DNA of 64,000 bases, taken from NCBI GenBank assembly GCA_041874725.1, contig CP097466.1, forward strand, positions 2,418,001 through 2,482,000, given 5' to 3'. The notes below the pieces were generated by a model that did no database searches, was not told where the DNA came from, and saw only the letters and a program-made list of their open reading frames with translations. The position numbers and the translations under genes were made by a program. This document shows positions 9,294 to 19,199 of this stretch, piece after piece; the stretch's first letter is position 1, and each line of letters opens with the position of its first letter. This stretch comes from Duganella sp. BuS-21 (lineage in GTDB: Bacteria > Pseudomonadota > Gammaproteobacteria > Burkholderiales > Burkholderiaceae_D).

Positions 9294-10790
9294 ATGACCG
9301 TCGATTTCGGTACCCTGTTCCTGAATGAGACCCCCGATGCTGTCGTGCTGACCACGACGGACGGCGAAGTAGTTTGCTGGACGCGTGGCGCCGAGGCCGT
9401 GTTCGGCTACAGCAGCGCCGAGGCGACGGGCCGCCGCCTCGATGCGTTGATCGAAGCACCTACCCCCTTTAATGATAGTGTCGACATCCTGCAACAAACC
9501 TTGACACTAGGCTTGGCCAGCTACGAGTCGATGCGCCAGGCCAAGGACGGCACCCTGGTCTACATCGACAGTTCAAGCAAGCTGGTGCGTGATGCCGAGG
9601 GCCGGCCCGCCTATATCTTGTGGAGCAAGAAGGATGTCACCGCGCTCAAGGTGCTGCGCGATGCCAAGCTGGTCGAGGCGCGCTACGACGGCATCCTCGA
9701 CTCGATGCCGGACGCCATCATCATGGCCAACGCGGCCGGCCGCATCGTGCTGGCCAATAGGCAGGCCGAGCAATTGTTCGGCTACGCGCACGGCGCCCTG
9801 CGCGGCATGTTGCTGGAACAGTTGATGCCGGCGCGCCTGCGCCACGCCCACATCGCCCACCGCACCGGCTTCATGGCGCAGCCGCTGGTGCGCCCCATGG
9901 GCAGCGGCCGCGACCTGTACGGCCTGCGCAGCGACGGTGCCGAGTTCCCGGTGGAGATCAGCCTGAGCCCGATCGCGGCGGACGAGGGCACGCTGGTGAT
10001 GAGCGCGATCCGCGACATCAGCGAGCGCAAGCGGTTCGAGCAGGCGCTGCAGGAAAACAATGTCGAACTGGCCAAGGCGGTGGCGGCCAAGGATCGCTTC
10101 CTCACTGGCATGTCGCACGAATTACGCACGCCGTTGAACGCGATCATCGGTTTTACAGGTACTATGCTGATGAAGTTGCCTGGACCCATTAATGATGAGC
10201 AGAACAAGCAGTTGCGTATGGTGCAAAGCAGTGCGCGCCACCTGCTATCGCTCATCAACGACTTGCTGGAGTTGACGCGCATCGAGTCCGGCAAGGTCGA
10301 GCTCGATGTACAGCCCTTGTCGTGCCGCGCGGTGATCGATGAAGTGCTGATCTCGTTCAAGCCGCAGGCGCGCAGCAAGGGGCTGGCGCTGGAGTTCGAG
10401 TCGACGCAGGAGCCGGCGGTGTCCAGTGACCGTCAGGCGGTGCAGCAGATCCTGATGAGCCTGGTGCACAACGCGATCAAGTTTACCAACAGCGGCACCG
10501 TGTTGGTGCGGCTGGCAACGGCGCTGGTGGGCGAGCGGGCCTGCGCCACGATCAGCGTCAGCGATACCGGCATCGGCATCGGCGCCGCGCAGCGCGACGG
10601 CCTGTTCCAGGCCTTCACCCAGCTCGATCCGAGCGCGCTGCGCCAGTTCGACGGCTCCGGCCTGGGCCTGCATCTGAGCCGCAAGCTGGCCGCGCTGCTG
10701 CAGGGTGAGATTTATTTTGATAGCGAGTATGGTGTGGGCAGTGTGTTCACGTTGGCCTTGCCACTGGAATTTTGCGAAAGGGAGGGGTGA
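9294..10790 (+). CDS. PAS-PAS sensor histidine kinase
   Basis: Start at 9294 (MTVDFGTLFLNETPDAV) chosen for the AAGGCGAGG ribosome-binding stretch just before it; the frame also opens further upstream without a plausible start. Two PAS domains (about residues 8-115 and 130-250), then HisKA with FLTGMSHELRTPLNAIIGF (phospho-acceptor His) and HATPase_c with N box HNAIKF, G1 DTGIGIG and G2 GSGLGLHLSRKL. There are no membrane segments, so it is a soluble sensor. A GTG-started gene follows after one base, so the pair forms a signalling operon feeding phosphate to the downstream REC domains. Confidence 0.88.
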   Translation: MTVDFGTLFLNETPDAVVLTTTDGEVVCWTRGAEAVFGYSSAEATGRRLDALIEAPTPFNDSVDILQQTLTLGLASYESMRQAKDGTLVYIDSSSKLVRDAEGRPAYILWSKKDVTALKVLRDAKLVEARYDGILDSMPDAIIMANAAGRIVLANRQAEQLFGYAHGALRGMLLEQLMPARLRHAHIAHRTGFMAQPLVRPMGSGRDLYGLRSDGAEFPVEISLSPIAADEGTLVMSAIRDISERKRFEQALQENNVELAKAVAAKDRFLTGMSHELRTPLNAIIGFTGTMLMKLPGPINDEQNKQLRMVQSSARHLLSLINDLLELTRIESGKVELDVQPLSCRAVIDEVLISFKPQARSKGLALEFESTQEPAVSSDRQAVQQILMSLVHNAIKFTNSGTVLVRLATALVGERACATISVSDTGIGIGAAQRDGLFQAFTQLDPSALRQFDGSGLGLHLSRKLAALLQGEIYFDSEYGVGSVFTLALPLEFCEREG

Positions 10791-10791
10791 G

Positions 10792-13700
10792 GTGTCGGCA
10801 CGGATCCTGATAATCGAAGACAATGCCACCAACATGGAGTTGATGGTCTACCTGCTGCGGGCCTTCGGCTACACCCCGCTGTCGGCCGCCGACGGCGAGG
10901 CCGGCGTGGCGGCGGCGCGCCAGGAGCTGCCCGACCTGATCATCTGCGACGTCCACCTGCCCAAGCTCGACGGCTACGGCGTGGTGGCCGCGCTCAAGGC
11001 CGATCCCCTGGTGCGCCACATTCCGACGCTGGCGGTGACCGCGCTGGCCATGGTGGGCGACCGTGAAAAACTGCTGGAGTCCGGCTTCGACGGCTACATC
11101 GGCAAGCCGATCGAGCCCGATACCTTTGTCGCACTGATCGAACCTTTTTTGCAAGGGGCGGTGTCGACCCCGGTTAAAACCGACACGGCCACGATTTTGA
11201 TCGTGGACGATCATGTACTCAACCGTGAATTCCTGATGACGCTGCTGAGCTACGGCGGCCATCGCTTGCTGGAGGCGTCGAACGGCGCCGAAGGCTTGAA
11301 AATGGTGTTGGCGGAAAAGCCGGACCTGGTCATTTCCGACATCCTGATGCCGAATATGGACGGCTACGAATTCGTCACCCGCCTGCACGAGAACGCGGCC
11401 ACGGCCGACGTGCCGGTGATTTTCTACACCGCCACCTACCGCGAGCGCGAAGCCTTGTCGGTGGCGCAGTCCTGCGGCGTGCGCTGGGTGCTGCCGAAGC
11501 CGTCCGATCCCGAGGTGATCCTGCAAACCGTGCGCGAGGCGCTGGGCCTGGCCGAGCGCGTGACGGCGGACGACCGCCTGCCGGCCTTCTCGCCGGAGCC
11601 GCCGCTGGAAGGGCGCTTCCTCGACCTCGACCACAAGGTGGCCGAGTATCTGGACGAGCTTGAATCGAGCAGCCAGCTGATCACGCGCATGGCCAACGAC
11701 ACCGACGAGACCACGCCGGAGCACCTGTCGCGCATGACGCAGCGCCTGTCGCATTCGCTGTCGAGCCTGCAGGCGGTGAGCCTGCGCCTGACCGCGCTGA
11801 TCGAGCTCGGCATCGAGATGGGCGCCGAGCGCGATCCGGCCGCGCTGGTGGAGATCGGCTGCCGGGTGGCGCAGAACATCTGCGTCTCCAAATACGCCTG
11901 CATCGGCGTGATGGAGCCGGGCGCGACCGAACTCAGTTACTTCGCCAGCTGCGGCGCCGGCATGCCGGTGCGGCAGATTGCCCAGACCCCGCGCGCCGGC
12001 GTGCTGCGCGGCCTGCTGGACCAGCGCATGCCGTGCCGCATCAACGACCTCAACGGCGACCCTAGCACCATCGGCCTGCCGCCGACGCACCCGCCGGTGC
12101 ATTCCTTCCTCGGCGTGCCGATCGCCTCGCGCGAGCGCACCCACGGCTGGCTCTATCTGGTCGACAAGCTGGGCGCGGACGGCTTCTCCGAAGTCGACGA
12201 GCGCGTCGCCGGCACGGTGGCGGCGCAGGTGGCGGTGGCCTACGAAAACCTGCTGCTGTACGAGGAAATCAAGCGTCACCATGCGCAGCTGCAGCTGGAC
12301 ATGAACGCCCGCATCCGGCTCGACGAAGACCTGCGCCGCTTCCGCCTGGCGATGGACGCCACCGCCGACGCCATCTTTTTGGTCGACCGCGCCGGCATGT
12401 GCTTTGTCGACGTCAACGCCACGGCCTCGCGCATGCTCGGCTTCGAGCGCGAGGACTTCCTCAAGGTCGGCCCCAACCGCTCGCTCGAAGGCGACCTGCA
12501 CAAGCTGGAGGAGCTGTACGACAAGCTGCTGGCCGGCGAACAAAGCGGCGCCATGACCGAGCTGCTATTGCAATGCAAGGACGGCTCGGCGCTGGCGGTG
12601 GAGGTGCAGCGCCGCACCGTGCGCTCGGGCGCCAACTGGATCATGGTGGCGGTGGCGCGCGACATCACCGAGCGCAAGGAGGCCGAGCAGCGCCTGCTCA
12701 AGCTGGCGCACTTCGACACCCTGACCGGGCTGCCCAACCGCAGCCAGTTCTACGATTCGCTGAGCCATGCGCTGCGCCAGGCGGCCGAGCACAAGTGGTC
12801 GCTGGCGGTGCTGTTCCTCGATGTCGACCGCTTCAAGAACATCAACGATACGCTGGGCCACACCATCGGCGACGAGCTGCTGCGCCAGTTCTCCAGCCGG
12901 CTGGTCGATTGCCTGCGCGTGCGCGACACCATCGGCCGCTTCGGCGGCGACGAGTTCGCCGCCATCCTGATGCTGCCGGACGGCGCCCAGAACGCCATCG
13001 CCGTGGTCGACAAGATCCGCGAGGCGCTGCGCCGCCCGTTCGATCTCAAGGGCCATGAAGTGACGGTGACGGCCAGCATCGGCATCGCCGTGTTCCCCGA
13101 TGACAGCGCCGAACCGGACACGCTGATCCAGTACGCCGATACCGCCATGTACCGCGCCAAGGAAGCCGGGCGCGACGCCTTCCGCTTCTTCACCGCCGAG
13201 ATGAACGCGCAGTCGCTGGCGCGGCTGGACCTGGAAAGCGCCTTGCGGCGTGCCATCGACAACCAGGAATTCGTGCTGCAGTTCCAGCCCAAGGTGAATA
13301 TCGCCAGCGGCCGCGTCAGCGGCGCCGAGGTGCTGATCCGCTGGCAGCGGCCGGGCCACGGCATGGTGTCGCCGGCGCTGTTCATTCCGCTGCTGGAAGA
13401 GACCGGGCTGATCGTGCGGGTCGGCAACTGGGTGATCCACGAGGCCTGCCGCAAAATCGCCCACTGGAACAAGACCGGCGTCGGCGCCGTGCAGCTGTCG
13501 GTGAACGTGTCGGGCGTGCAGTTCTTTGTCGGTGGGCTGGAGGAGGAGGTGCTGAAGGCGATCCGCGAGCACGGCATCGCGCCGGAGCTGCTGGAGCTGG
13601 AATTGACGGAAAGCTCGCTGATGTCGAACGCCGAGGAAACCATCACCGTGCTGCAGAACCTGAAGGCGCTGGGGATCCAGATTTCGATCGACGATTTCGG

Positions 13701-14448
13701 CACCGGCTATTCCTCGCTGGCCTACCTGAAGCGCTTCCCGATCGACAAGCTGAAGATCGACATCGCCTTCGTGCGCGAAGTCACCAGCAACCCGGACGAC
13801 GCCGCGATTGTGCTGGCCATCATCAACATGGCGCACAGCCTCAAGCTCAACGTGATCGCCGAGGGCGTGGAGAAGGAGGCGCAGCTGTCCTATCTGCGCC
13901 GCCACGACTGCGACGAGATGCAGGGCTACTACTTCAGCCGGCCGCTGCCGGAAGACGACTTCGAGGCGATGCTGCGCGAAGGGCGCCGCATGCAGGCCCC
14001 GGCCGACGAGAATGTGGTCGAGCAGCAGACCTTGCTGATCGTCGACGATGACGCCTTCATGCTCGACGTGCTGACCGATTTCCTGTCGCAGGACGGCTAC
14101 CGCATCCTGACCGCGCAGACGGCGGCCGAAGGCTTCGACATCCTGGCGCGGCACCGGGTGCAGGTGATCCTGTGCGACCAGTGCATGCCCTTGATGAGCG
14201 GCACCGAGTTCATGGAGCGGGTCAAGAACCTGTGCCCGGACACTTTCCGCATCATGCTGTCGGCCTACGCCGACCTCACGCCCATCATCGCCGCCATCAA
14301 CCACGGCGCCATCGACCGCTTCTACACCAAGCCGTGGAAGGGCGCCGTGCTGCGCGAGAACATTCGCGAAGGCTTCCGCCTGCAGGCGCTGGTGCGCGGA
14401 CAGCCGGTGGTGGGCGAGGTGGCCCGCGCGACCGACCGAATCACCTGA
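10792..14448 (+). CDS. Seven-domain signalling protein REC-REC-GAF-PAS-GGDEF-EAL-REC
   Basis: GTG start at 10792 with the GGGAGGGG ribosome-binding site lying over the end of the kinase gene; 1218 residues. REC1 about 3-120 (phospho-Asp D53), REC2 about 133-255 (D183), GAF about 345-490, PAS about 510-630, GGDEF about 635-800 with intact GGDEF at 718-722 and an RxxD inhibitory site at 709-712, EAL about 815-1065 with the signature reading EVL (846-848) but the catalytic Glu and DDFGTGYSSL kept, and REC3 about 1080-1200 with a D-Q-C-M-P receiver face like RpfG-type regulators. It should both make and degrade cyclic-di-GMP under control of the upstream kinase. Confidence 0.88.
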   Translation: MSARILIIEDNATNMELMVYLLRAFGYTPLSAADGEAGVAAARQELPDLIICDVHLPKLDGYGVVAALKADPLVRHIPTLAVTALAMVGDREKLLESGFDGYIGKPIEPDTFVALIEPFLQGAVSTPVKTDTATILIVDDHVLNREFLMTLLSYGGHRLLEASNGAEGLKMVLAEKPDLVISDILMPNMDGYEFVTRLHENAATADVPVIFYTATYREREALSVAQSCGVRWVLPKPSDPEVILQTVREALGLAERVTADDRLPAFSPEPPLEGRFLDLDHKVAEYLDELESSSQLITRMANDTDETTPEHLSRMTQRLSHSLSSLQAVSLRLTALIELGIEMGAERDPAALVEIGCRVAQNICVSKYACIGVMEPGATELSYFASCGAGMPVRQIAQTPRAGVLRGLLDQRMPCRINDLNGDPSTIGLPPTHPPVHSFLGVPIASRERTHGWLYLVDKLGADGFSEVDERVAGTVAAQVAVAYENLLLYEEIKRHHAQLQLDMNARIRLDEDLRRFRLAMDATADAIFLVDRAGMCFVDVNATASRMLGFEREDFLKVGPNRSLEGDLHKLEELYDKLLAGEQSGAMTELLLQCKDGSALAVEVQRRTVRSGANWIMVAVARDITERKEAEQRLLKLAHFDTLTGLPNRSQFYDSLSHALRQAAEHKWSLAVLFLDVDRFKNINDTLGHTIGDELLRQFSSRLVDCLRVRDTIGRFGGDEFAAILMLPDGAQNAIAVVDKIREALRRPFDLKGHEVTVTASIGIAVFPDDSAEPDTLIQYADTAMYRAKEAGRDAFRFFTAEMNAQSLARLDLESALRRAIDNQEFVLQFQPKVNIASGRVSGAEVLIRWQRPGHGMVSPALFIPLLEETGLIVRVGNWVIHEACRKIAHWNKTGVGAVQLSVNVSGVQFFVGGLEEEVLKAIREHGIAPELLELELTESSLMSNAEETITVLQNLKALGIQISIDDFGTGYSSLAYLKRFPIDKLKIDIAFVREVTSNPDDAAIVLAIINMAHSLKLNVIAEGVEKEAQLSYLRRHDCDEMQGYYFSRPLPEDDFEAMLREGRRMQAPADENVVEQQTLLIVDDDAFMLDVLTDFLSQDGYRILTAQTAAEGFDILARHRVQVILCDQCMPLMSGTEFMERVKNLCPDTFRIMLSAYADLTPIIAAINHGAIDRFYTKPWKGAVLRENIREGFRLQALVRGQPVVGEVARATDRIT

Positions 14449-14449
14449 G

Positions 14450-14478
14450 GTGACAAAAAAATATGTCAAGTTTATAAT
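14450..14478 (+). promoter_or_regulatory. Sigma70-type promoter for the S9 peptidase
   Basis: -35 GTGACA at 14450-14455, 17-bp spacer, perfect -10 TATAAT at 14473-14478, in the short AT-rich gap between two GC-rich genes. The -35 immediately follows the stop codon of the preceding gene, so the peptidase is independently transcribed. Confidence 0.75.
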
Positions 14479-14508
14479 TTCCATATATAAACAATTATTC
14501 TGTTCACC

Positions 14509-16407
14509 ATGCGGTCTTTTATTCTTGCCGGTCTTTTCCTGGCATGTGTTGGCGGCGCAGCGTGCGCCACGCCGCTCACCGTCATGCAGGCGATTCAGCC
14601 CACCGGCGCGAAAACCGCCAGCCTGTCGCCGGATGGCAAGCACATCGCCGTCGTGTTCTTCAATGGCTATACGCACGAGCTGCAGATTTATGATACGGAG
14701 ACCGGACAGAGCAAGGTACTGTCGTTCAGCCGGCAAGTGGTTGAAGGCTTCTGGCGCTACCTCAAGGCGCCGCGCGATGTGACTTGGGCCGGCAACGACT
14801 TGCTGGCCGTCGACTACGGCGTCGAGGCGGAATCGATCAACCTCGACGGCAAAAAAGTGGCCGAGCTCGGTGAGGCGGTCATCGCCCGCGCCGAACGCGA
14901 CAAACCCGAATCGCCGTGGTTGCTGGTCTACACGGATGTGGACGACGGCGAGATCGCCAAGGTCAATGCCCGCACCGGCCAGAAGAAAAAATTCAACTAC
15001 CCCAGCGGCAAGGTGATGAACTGGGCGTTCGACCGCAGCGGCGAGCTGCGCGCGGTCACGCTGGTTAATTCCGCCTTCTGGCGCGATGTGTCCACCGTCA
15101 GCAACTGGTACCGGCCGGCGGCGGGAGCCGCATGGGAGAAGCTGGCCGAGTTCGGCATTGCCGACGATTACTGGACGCCGATGTTCGTGCCGGACGAACC
15201 GAATACGCTGGCGGTATCATCGCGCATCGGGCGCGACACCTATGCCATTTTCAGTTACGACACTGCACGCCGCCAGATCGGCGAGATGATGGCGGGCCAC
15301 CCCACGCAGGATATTCTCGGCGCGGCTGGCCTCGACCAAGCGTCGTTCGAGCGTGTCAGCACGCGCGGCATGCGCGTCCAGCACGTGTGGTTTGATCCGG
15401 CCTGGGCCAGCGCGCAGCAGTCCGTGGACCTGGCGCTGCCGGGGCACAGCAATGTCCTGAGCGGCGACCCGCGCGGCAAAATGCTGGTGTATTCGCACAG
15501 CGACCTGGACCCGGGAATCTGGTACCTGGTGGACATGGGCAAGGGCCAGTTGCGCCTGCTGGCACGCCGCATCGTCTCCACCAAAGACGTGACGATGCGG
15601 CCGATGGAAATCATGCAGTATGCGGCCGATGACGGCACTTCCATTCCGGCGTTTCTGACGCGTCCGGCCGATGGAGCGCAAGCCTCGCCGCTGATTGTGC
15701 TGATCCATGGCGGCCCCAAGGTGCGCGACTACTGGGATTGGAATCCGGAAGTGCAGATCCTGGCGGCGCAGGGCTATGCGGTGTTCCAGCCGCAGTTCCG
15801 CGGTTCCAGCGGATTCGGCAAGAAGTTCGAGCAGGCCGGCTTCGGCCAGTGGGGCTTGGCCATGCAGGATGACATCACGGCGGGGGTGCGCGAGCTGATA
15901 CGCCAGGGGATTGCGGACCCGGCGCGCATCTGCATCGTAGGCGCCAGCTACGGCGGCTACGCGGCCCTGTGGGGGCTGGCGAAGACGCCGGAGTTGTATC
16001 GCTGCGGCGTCAGCTTTGCCGGGGTGGCGGACATTGACTATATGCTCAACGACAACTCGGATAGTGCTGGCGACAAGGTCACGCGCGAACTGATGTTGAC
16101 GCGTATCGGCAACCCGCGCGCCGATCGGGAGAAGTTCGACCAGGTGTCGCCGCTCAAGCACGCGGCTCGCATCGCCGCACCGGTGCTGCTGATGCACGGC
16201 GAGGAGGATCGCCGGGTTCCGATCGCCCATGGCCGCAAGATGAAACAGGCCCTGGAGTCCAGCGGCAAGCAGGTGGAGTGGCTGAGTTTTGAAGAGGAGG
16301 GGCATGGTCTGCGCTACATCGCCAACGAGAAGAAATACTTCGACACCATGCTGGCGTTTCTGGAAAAGTATCTCGGCAAGCCGGCGGTGAAATCGGCGTC
16401 CGATTAG
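14509..16407 (+). CDS. Secreted S9-family prolyl oligopeptidase-like peptidase
   Basis: 632 residues with a Sec signal peptide (MRSFILAGLFLACVGGAACA). The N-terminal part is a beta-propeller with WD-like repeats (SLSPDGKHIAVVFFNG at the start); the C-terminal alpha/beta hydrolase domain holds the triad: Ser in GASYGGYAAL, Asp in HGEEDRRVP, His in EEEGHGLR. The HGGP oxyanion motif (LIHGGPKVRDYW) is present. It cleaves short peptides, probably in the periplasm. Its own promoter lies directly upstream. Confidence 0.88.
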   Translation: MRSFILAGLFLACVGGAACATPLTVMQAIQPTGAKTASLSPDGKHIAVVFFNGYTHELQIYDTETGQSKVLSFSRQVVEGFWRYLKAPRDVTWAGNDLLAVDYGVEAESINLDGKKVAELGEAVIARAERDKPESPWLLVYTDVDDGEIAKVNARTGQKKKFNYPSGKVMNWAFDRSGELRAVTLVNSAFWRDVSTVSNWYRPAAGAAWEKLAEFGIADDYWTPMFVPDEPNTLAVSSRIGRDTYAIFSYDTARRQIGEMMAGHPTQDILGAAGLDQASFERVSTRGMRVQHVWFDPAWASAQQSVDLALPGHSNVLSGDPRGKMLVYSHSDLDPGIWYLVDMGKGQLRLLARRIVSTKDVTMRPMEIMQYAADDGTSIPAFLTRPADGAQASPLIVLIHGGPKVRDYWDWNPEVQILAAQGYAVFQPQFRGSSGFGKKFEQAGFGQWGLAMQDDITAGVRELIRQGIADPARICIVGASYGGYAALWGLAKTPELYRCGVSFAGVADIDYMLNDNSDSAGDKVTRELMLTRIGNPRADREKFDQVSPLKHAARIAAPVLLMHGEEDRRVPIAHGRKMKQALESSGKQVEWLSFEEEGHGLRYIANEKKYFDTMLAFLEKYLGKPAVKSASD

Positions 16408-16429
16408 CGATATGCAGTAAGATCGAAGC

Positions 16430-17191
16430 ATGAATGCTCTACGCCTTGCCTGGATACTCTGCTGGTTCTTGTCCGGCGTGGCCGTTGCCGCGCCGCTGAA
16501 AATCTATGGCATGGAAAGTGCGCCGATCAGCTTTTTGAGCAGCGGCCAGCCCGACGGCTTTGCCGTGGAGCTGGCGCGCGCGATCCAAACGCGTCTTGGC
16601 CAGCACGATGCGATCGAGATCGTGCCCTGGGCGCGCGCCAATACGCTGGCCGTGGCCGCGCCCGGCGTGATGTTGCTGTCCATCGTCCGCACGGCCGAGC
16701 GCGCGCGCACGATGCACTTCGTCGGCCCCATCTTCAACACGCGGGTGACGGCGTTTGCGTCCAAGGGCAAGGCGGCCGAGTGGCGCCAGCGCCAGGTCGA
16801 TCTGCGCACGCTGCGCGGCGGCGCCCGGCGCGGCAGCATCTTCGTCACCCTGCCGCGCGAGCAGGGCTACCAGATCGTCGACGAAACCAACACCTCCGAG
16901 ACCGCCGCCAAGATGCTGATGAACGGCCGCTTCGACCTGTGGTTCGACGGCGAGGAGCTGTACGTCGACGCGCTGCGCCTGGCCGGCTTCCGCGACAGCG
17001 ACGTGGAAGTGGCGTTCCGGCTCGACCTGGTCGGCGTCCATTTCGCCTTCTCCAACGGCACCTCGGCCGACATCATCCGCGACTGGGCGCAGGCGCTGCG
17101 CGCGATGAAGCGCGACGGCAGCTTTCTGAAAATCTACCGCAAGTGGCTGGCCCCGCACCAGATGCCGGCCGATGTCGCATTGCAGCATTAG
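16430..17191 (+). CDS. Periplasmic solute-binding protein (SBP_bac_3-like), orphan
   Basis: 253 residues with a Sec signal peptide (cleavage near AVAAPL). The mature start LKIYGMESAPISF, the segment GFAVELARAIQTRLG, a conserved PWARANTLA motif and the final DGSFLKIYRKWLAP helix mark it as a type-3 binding protein of the same subclass as 4708-5460. As there, no permease gene is present. The gap to the S9 peptidase gene is 22 bp, so they may share a transcript. Confidence 0.75.
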   Translation: MNALRLAWILCWFLSGVAVAAPLKIYGMESAPISFLSSGQPDGFAVELARAIQTRLGQHDAIEIVPWARANTLAVAAPGVMLLSIVRTAERARTMHFVGPIFNTRVTAFASKGKAAEWRQRQVDLRTLRGGARRGSIFVTLPREQGYQIVDETNTSETAAKMLMNGRFDLWFDGEELYVDALRLAGFRDSDVEVAFRLDLVGVHFAFSNGTSADIIRDWAQALRAMKRDGSFLKIYRKWLAPHQMPADVALQH

Positions 17192-17218
17192 TGAGCATTC
17201 TCTAGGCCGGCTCGGCTA

Positions 17219-17243
17219 GAATGCGGTATCGGCAACCGCATTC
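17219..17243 (+). promoter_or_regulatory. 5'-leader hairpin before phasin gene
   Basis: Perfect 9-bp stem (17219-17227 with 17235-17243, GAATGCGGT/ACCGCATTC) and a 7-nt loop, ending 11 bp before the phasin start. It lacks a T-tract, so a translational control element or mRNA stabiliser fits better than a terminator. Confidence 0.4.
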
Positions 17244-17254
17244 ATGGGATGGAA

Positions 17255-17611
17255 ATGGCTAAGAAGTTGAAAAAGAACGACGACCGGCAACTGGACGCGG
17301 TGCGCATGTCGTCGCAAGAGATCTGGCAGGCCGGCCTGGCCGCCTTCGCCAAGGCGCAGGAAGACGAGGGCAAGTTCTTCTCGATGCAGTTGTTCGAGGA
17401 GCGCGTGCTGCGCGCATTGAGTTCGATCGGCGTGCCGGACCGCAAGGAAATCGACGCGCTCAACCAGCGTATCGATGAGCTAACCAAGCAGCTCGCGGCG
17501 CTGTCCGCCAAGCCGCTGCTTAAGCAGGCGGCGCTCAAGAAGGGCGCCGTGAAACAGCCCGCCGTGAAACAGCCCGCCGCCGACAAGCCGGCCGCGAAAA
17601 AAGCAAAATAA
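17255..17611 (+). CDS. Phasin, polyhydroxyalkanoate granule-associated protein
   Basis: About 118 residues (ATG at 17255; an in-frame ATG at 17249 is equally possible). The N-terminal 80 residues are amphipathic helix with EIWQAGLAAFAKAQEDEGKFF, matching the PhaF/PhaI phasin signature. A coiled-coil-like segment (DALNQRIDELTKQLAAL) is followed by a Lys/Ala/Pro-rich tail containing a tandem VKQPA repeat, like the histone-like tail of PhaF. It binds PHA granules and may bind DNA. A TetR regulator gene follows. Confidence 0.85.
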   Translation: MAKKLKKNDDRQLDAVRMSSQEIWQAGLAAFAKAQEDEGKFFSMQLFEERVLRALSSIGVPDRKEIDALNQRIDELTKQLAALSAKPLLKQAALKKGAVKQPAVKQPAADKPAAKKAK

Positions 17612-17720
17612 CTAACTTGCGGCATCAGGCTGCTAAGTGCGCCTAAAAGCGCGTGCGGGTGTTCCTCCGTGGTGCGCATCGGTGTTATGCTTGCGCTAGA
17701 ATAAACAGAGGTCTCCTCCC

Positions 17721-18386
17721 ATGCTACAAAAAGCCCCACGCCGCACCCGCGAACGCATATTAGAGCTGTCGCTGCGCTTGTTCAATGAGTTCGGCGAACC
17801 GAATATCACCACCACGGTGATTGCTGAAGAGATGAATATCTCGCCGGGGAATCTGTACTACCATTTTCGTAACAAGGACGATATCGTCAACTCGATCTTC
17901 GTCCAGTTCGAGACCGAGATCGAGCGCATCCTGACCGTGCCCAACGGCCGCCGCTCCAACATCGAGGACGTGTGGCTGTACCTGCACCTGATGTTTGAGC
18001 TGATCTGGCGCTACCGTTTCTTCTACCGCGACCTGAACGACCTGCTGTCGCGCAACCGCAAGCTGGAGCTGCATTTCAAGCAGATCCTGGCGCACAAGAT
18101 CAAGGTCGCCAAGCAGCTGTGCGAAGACCTGCGCAGCGAGAAATCGCTGGAGGCCTCGGACACCGCGATCGAGGCCATGGCCACCAATATGGTGGTGGTG
18201 GCGACCTACTGGCTGTCCTACGAGTACGTGCGCAACCCGCGCAAGTACAGCGAGCAGCAGTCGATGGCCGATGCGCTGGCGCGCGGCTGCTACCAGGTGC
18301 TGTCGCAGATCGGACCTTACCTGCGCAACGAGACCAGCTTGCTGTTCCAGAAACTGTCCGAAGAATATCTGAAGAAGTTGAAGTAG
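17721..18386 (+). CDS. TetR/AcrR-family transcriptional regulator
   Basis: 221 residues. The N-terminal helix-turn-helix is clear (TTTVIAEEMNISPGNLYYHFRNKDDI), followed by an all-helical ligand domain. A purine-rich element precedes the ATG. Its place next to a phasin suggests a link to PHA or fatty-acid control, which is inference. No operator was identified with confidence. Confidence 0.85.
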   Translation: MLQKAPRRTRERILELSLRLFNEFGEPNITTTVIAEEMNISPGNLYYHFRNKDDIVNSIFVQFETEIERILTVPNGRRSNIEDVWLYLHLMFELIWRYRFFYRDLNDLLSRNRKLELHFKQILAHKIKVAKQLCEDLRSEKSLEASDTAIEAMATNMVVVATYWLSYEYVRNPRKYSEQQSMADALARGCYQVLSQIGPYLRNETSLLFQKLSEEYLKKLK

Positions 18387-18398
18387 ACCGGAGGCTTC

Positions 18399-19199
18399 AT
18401 GGCGTGGACCCCTTTCCCGTATCCCAATCCAGCCTACCGCTACACGCCGGAGGGCTTGCAGGCGGCCTGGCCGCAGTTGCACGCCGGCGACCGCGAGGCG
18501 TTTCCGAGCCATCCGGCGCTGCTGCAGGCGTGGATCGCGTTTCACGCCGGCGAGTTTGAGCGGGCGGCGCGGCTGGGACTGGACGCGGGCGTCAACGGCT
18601 ACGCGGTCGCCCACAAGGCGATCTGCATGCACACCAATTACCTGGAGCCGAACCTGAAAAAGCGCCTGGCCACGTTCGAATGCGTGGCCGAGCGTTGTGA
18701 GCGGCAGCAGTTGGAGCAGCCGGGCAATGCGGCCGGCTATTACTGGCATGCGTATGCGCTGGGCCAGTATTCGCAAGGGATTTCGGTGATGAAGGCGCTG
18801 GCGCAGGGCCTGGGCGCGAAGGTCAAGCGCAGCCTGGACATGGCCAGCAAACTGGCGCCGCAGCGCGCCGATGCGCATGTGGCGCTGGGCGTGTACCATG
18901 CCGAGATCCTCGACAAGGTGGGCGCGGTGCTGGCCGGCCTGACCTACGGCGTGAAGAAGGAAGAGGCCTATCGCCAGTTCGAACAGGCCTTGCAGCTGAA
19001 TCCCGATTCGGCCATCGCCCGCATCCAGTACGCGCGCGCGCTGCTGATGTTGGACGGTAAAAAGAAAGTGGCGCAGGCCACGGCCTTGTACGAGCAGGCC
19101 GCCTGCTGTAACGTGCGCGACGCAACCGAGCGGCTGGATCAGGAAGCGGCGCAAAAAGAACTGGAAGAGGAAAAGCTGAGTGGCGCTGTTATCAAATAA
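18399..19199 (+). CDS. TPR-repeat protein of unknown function
   Basis: 266 residues, no signal peptide. It is mostly helical, with tetratricopeptide-like repeats: [20 protein letters not shown] near residue 45, and a later [23 protein letters not shown] near 190-215. The C-terminus ([29 protein letters not shown]) is charged helix. The gene starts 13 bp after the TetR stop and overlaps the LOG-family gene by 20 bp, so the three are probably co-transcribed. It is probably a scaffold; no enzyme motif is seen. Confidence 0.75.
   Translation: MAWTPFPYPNPAYRYTPEGLQAAWPQLHAGDREAFPSHPALLQAWIAFHAGEFERAARLGLDAGVNGYAVAHKAICMHTNYLEPNLKKRLATFECVAERCERQQLEQPGNAAGYYWHAYALGQYSQGISVMKALAQGLGAKVKRSLDMASKLAPQRADAHVALGVYHAEILDKVGAVLAGLTYGVKKEEAYRQFEQALQLNPDSAIARIQYARALLMLDGKKKVAQATALYEQAACCNVRDATERLDQEAAQKELEEEKLSGAVIK

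Noticed and set aside
12565..14736. A very long minus-strand frame opposite the GGDEF-EAL gene
   Set aside because: It mirrors codon positions of a verified seven-domain protein and has no recognisable motif.
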